Source: Alphaproteobacteria bacterium | GTDB taxonomy: Bacteria; Pseudomonadota; Alphaproteobacteria; Micropepsales; Micropepsaceae | DNA length: 5,340 nucleotides | Direction: 5' to 3' | Assembly (NCBI GenBank): GCA_003246795.1 | Contig: QKCS01000160.1 | Coordinates: 1 to 5,340, forward strand | Shown here: one piece after another, positions 4,827-5,340 of the stretch | How the letters are laid out: the number at the start of each line of letters is the position of its first letter | Position numbering within the stretch: the stretch's first letter is position 1 | Program-made: the position numbers and the translations under genes | The notes under the pieces: model-generated | Told to the model about the DNA's origin: nothing | The model's database searches: none | What the model saw: only the letters and a program-made list of their open reading frames with translations

Positions 4827-5340
4827 GTGAACGATTTCAATTCCTTGGGCCTCGAACCGCGCCTCCTGAAAGCTCTGGCGCGCGAAGGCTATACGACGCC
4901 GACCCCCATCCAAGCACAGGCGATCCCTCACGTCCTTGAAGGCAAGGACTTGCTCGGCATCGCGCAAACCGGCACCGGCAAGACGGCAAGCTTCGCCCTG
5001 CCCATCTTGCAGCGTCTCGAAGCGAACAAGCGCCACGCGGCGCCGAAGACTGCGCGCGTGCTGATCCTCTCGCCGACACGCGAGCTTTCGGCCCAAATCG
5101 CAGACAGCTTCCGCGCTTATGGCCGCTATATGAACCACACGGTGACGACGATCTTCGGCGGCGTCGGCGAACAGCCGCAGATCCAGACGATGAAGAAGGG
5201 CATCGACGTCCTCGTCGCGACGCCCGGCCGCCTGCTCGACCTCGTCTCGCAACGCGCCGTCGATTTAAGCAAGACGGAAATCTTCGTCCTGGACGAAGCC
5301 GACCGCATGCTCGACATGGGCTTCATCCGCGACATCAGGA
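4827..5340 (+). CDS. rhlE: DEAD-box ATP-dependent RNA helicase, RhlE-like, N-terminal part
   Basis: The open frame begins at GTG 4827 and runs off the right edge after 171 codons. It contains the first RecA-like domain in order: F4 and the Q motif (GYTTPTPIQ, 21-29), motif I AQTGTGKT (46-53), Ia PTREL (83-87), GG (111-112), Ib TPGR (132-135) and motif II DEAD (156-159) followed by RMLDMGF. These enzymes unwind short RNA duplexes with ATP and help RNA decay or ribosome assembly, often in the cold. The opening FNSLGLEPRLLKALAREGY is typical of RhlE. The RhlE name is a likely subgroup call, since the C-terminal half needed to separate it from other DEAD-box types is missing. A TGA codon sits directly before the GTG in frame, so the protein cannot start earlier. 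The ribosome binding site is weak (GAAAGTGA region). The gene is divergent from the nitronate monooxygenase gene and has a long upstream gap. Confidence 0.9.
   Translation, partial: MNDFNSLGLEPRLLKALAREGYTTPTPIQAQAIPHVLEGKDLLGIAQTGTGKTASFALPILQRLEANKRHAAPKTARVLILSPTRELSAQIADSFRAYGRYMNHTVTTIFGGVGEQPQIQTMKKGIDVLVATPGRLLDLVSQRAVDLSKTEIFVLDEADRMLDMGFIRDIR

Noticed and set aside
4602..5252. 216-codon minus-strand frame across the helicase and its leader
   Set aside because: It overlaps the DEAD-box motifs on the other strand and shows no family features.

Overview
This is a GC-rich window with densely coded genes and arginine- and alanine-rich proteins. The PAS_5-type protein and the zinc-ribbon voltage-gated potassium channel point to an alphaproteobacterium. 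That assignment is inferred from family habits and composition; no rRNA or other marker gene is present.

Layout from left to right. Positions 1-965, minus strand: two tandem LuxR-type regulators. The upstream copy (965-256) has an autoinducer-like N-terminal domain and a GerE-type helix-turn-helix, but the two lie in different frames, consistent with one missing G in a G-run at 568-564. The second copy starts at 194 and runs off the left edge. The first 64 residues of the two copies align without a gap and with about 41% identity, so they are paralogs. Positions 1208-1507, minus strand: a truncated, decayed response-regulator receiver that keeps its phosphoacceptor region but lacks the C-terminal third. 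Positions 1508-2045: 538 bases with no convincing gene but several inverted and direct repeats and a lux-box-like dyad.

Positions 2046-2543 (+): a small PAS_5-type sensor-domain protein with a basic RGRP-containing N-terminus. Positions 2628-3419 (+): a six-helix voltage-gated K+ channel with a TTGFGD filter and a C-terminal four-cysteine zinc ribbon. It converges on a class I nitronate monooxygenase (4490-3423, minus) with only 3 bases between the stop codons. A 336-base intergenic region carries a 38-nt imperfect palindrome and a putative promoter. It separates the monooxygenase from a divergent RhlE-like DEAD-box RNA helicase (4827 onward, +), cut by the right edge.

The left third looks like a signalling region in partial decay (LuxR pair, broken receiver, PAS protein). 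The right two thirds look like ordinary housekeeping or stress genes. No mobile element, CRISPR array, tRNA or rRNA was seen. The points most worth a second look are the frameshifted tandem LuxR pair and the structured intergenic palindromes, two of which share the half-site CGAAATAC.
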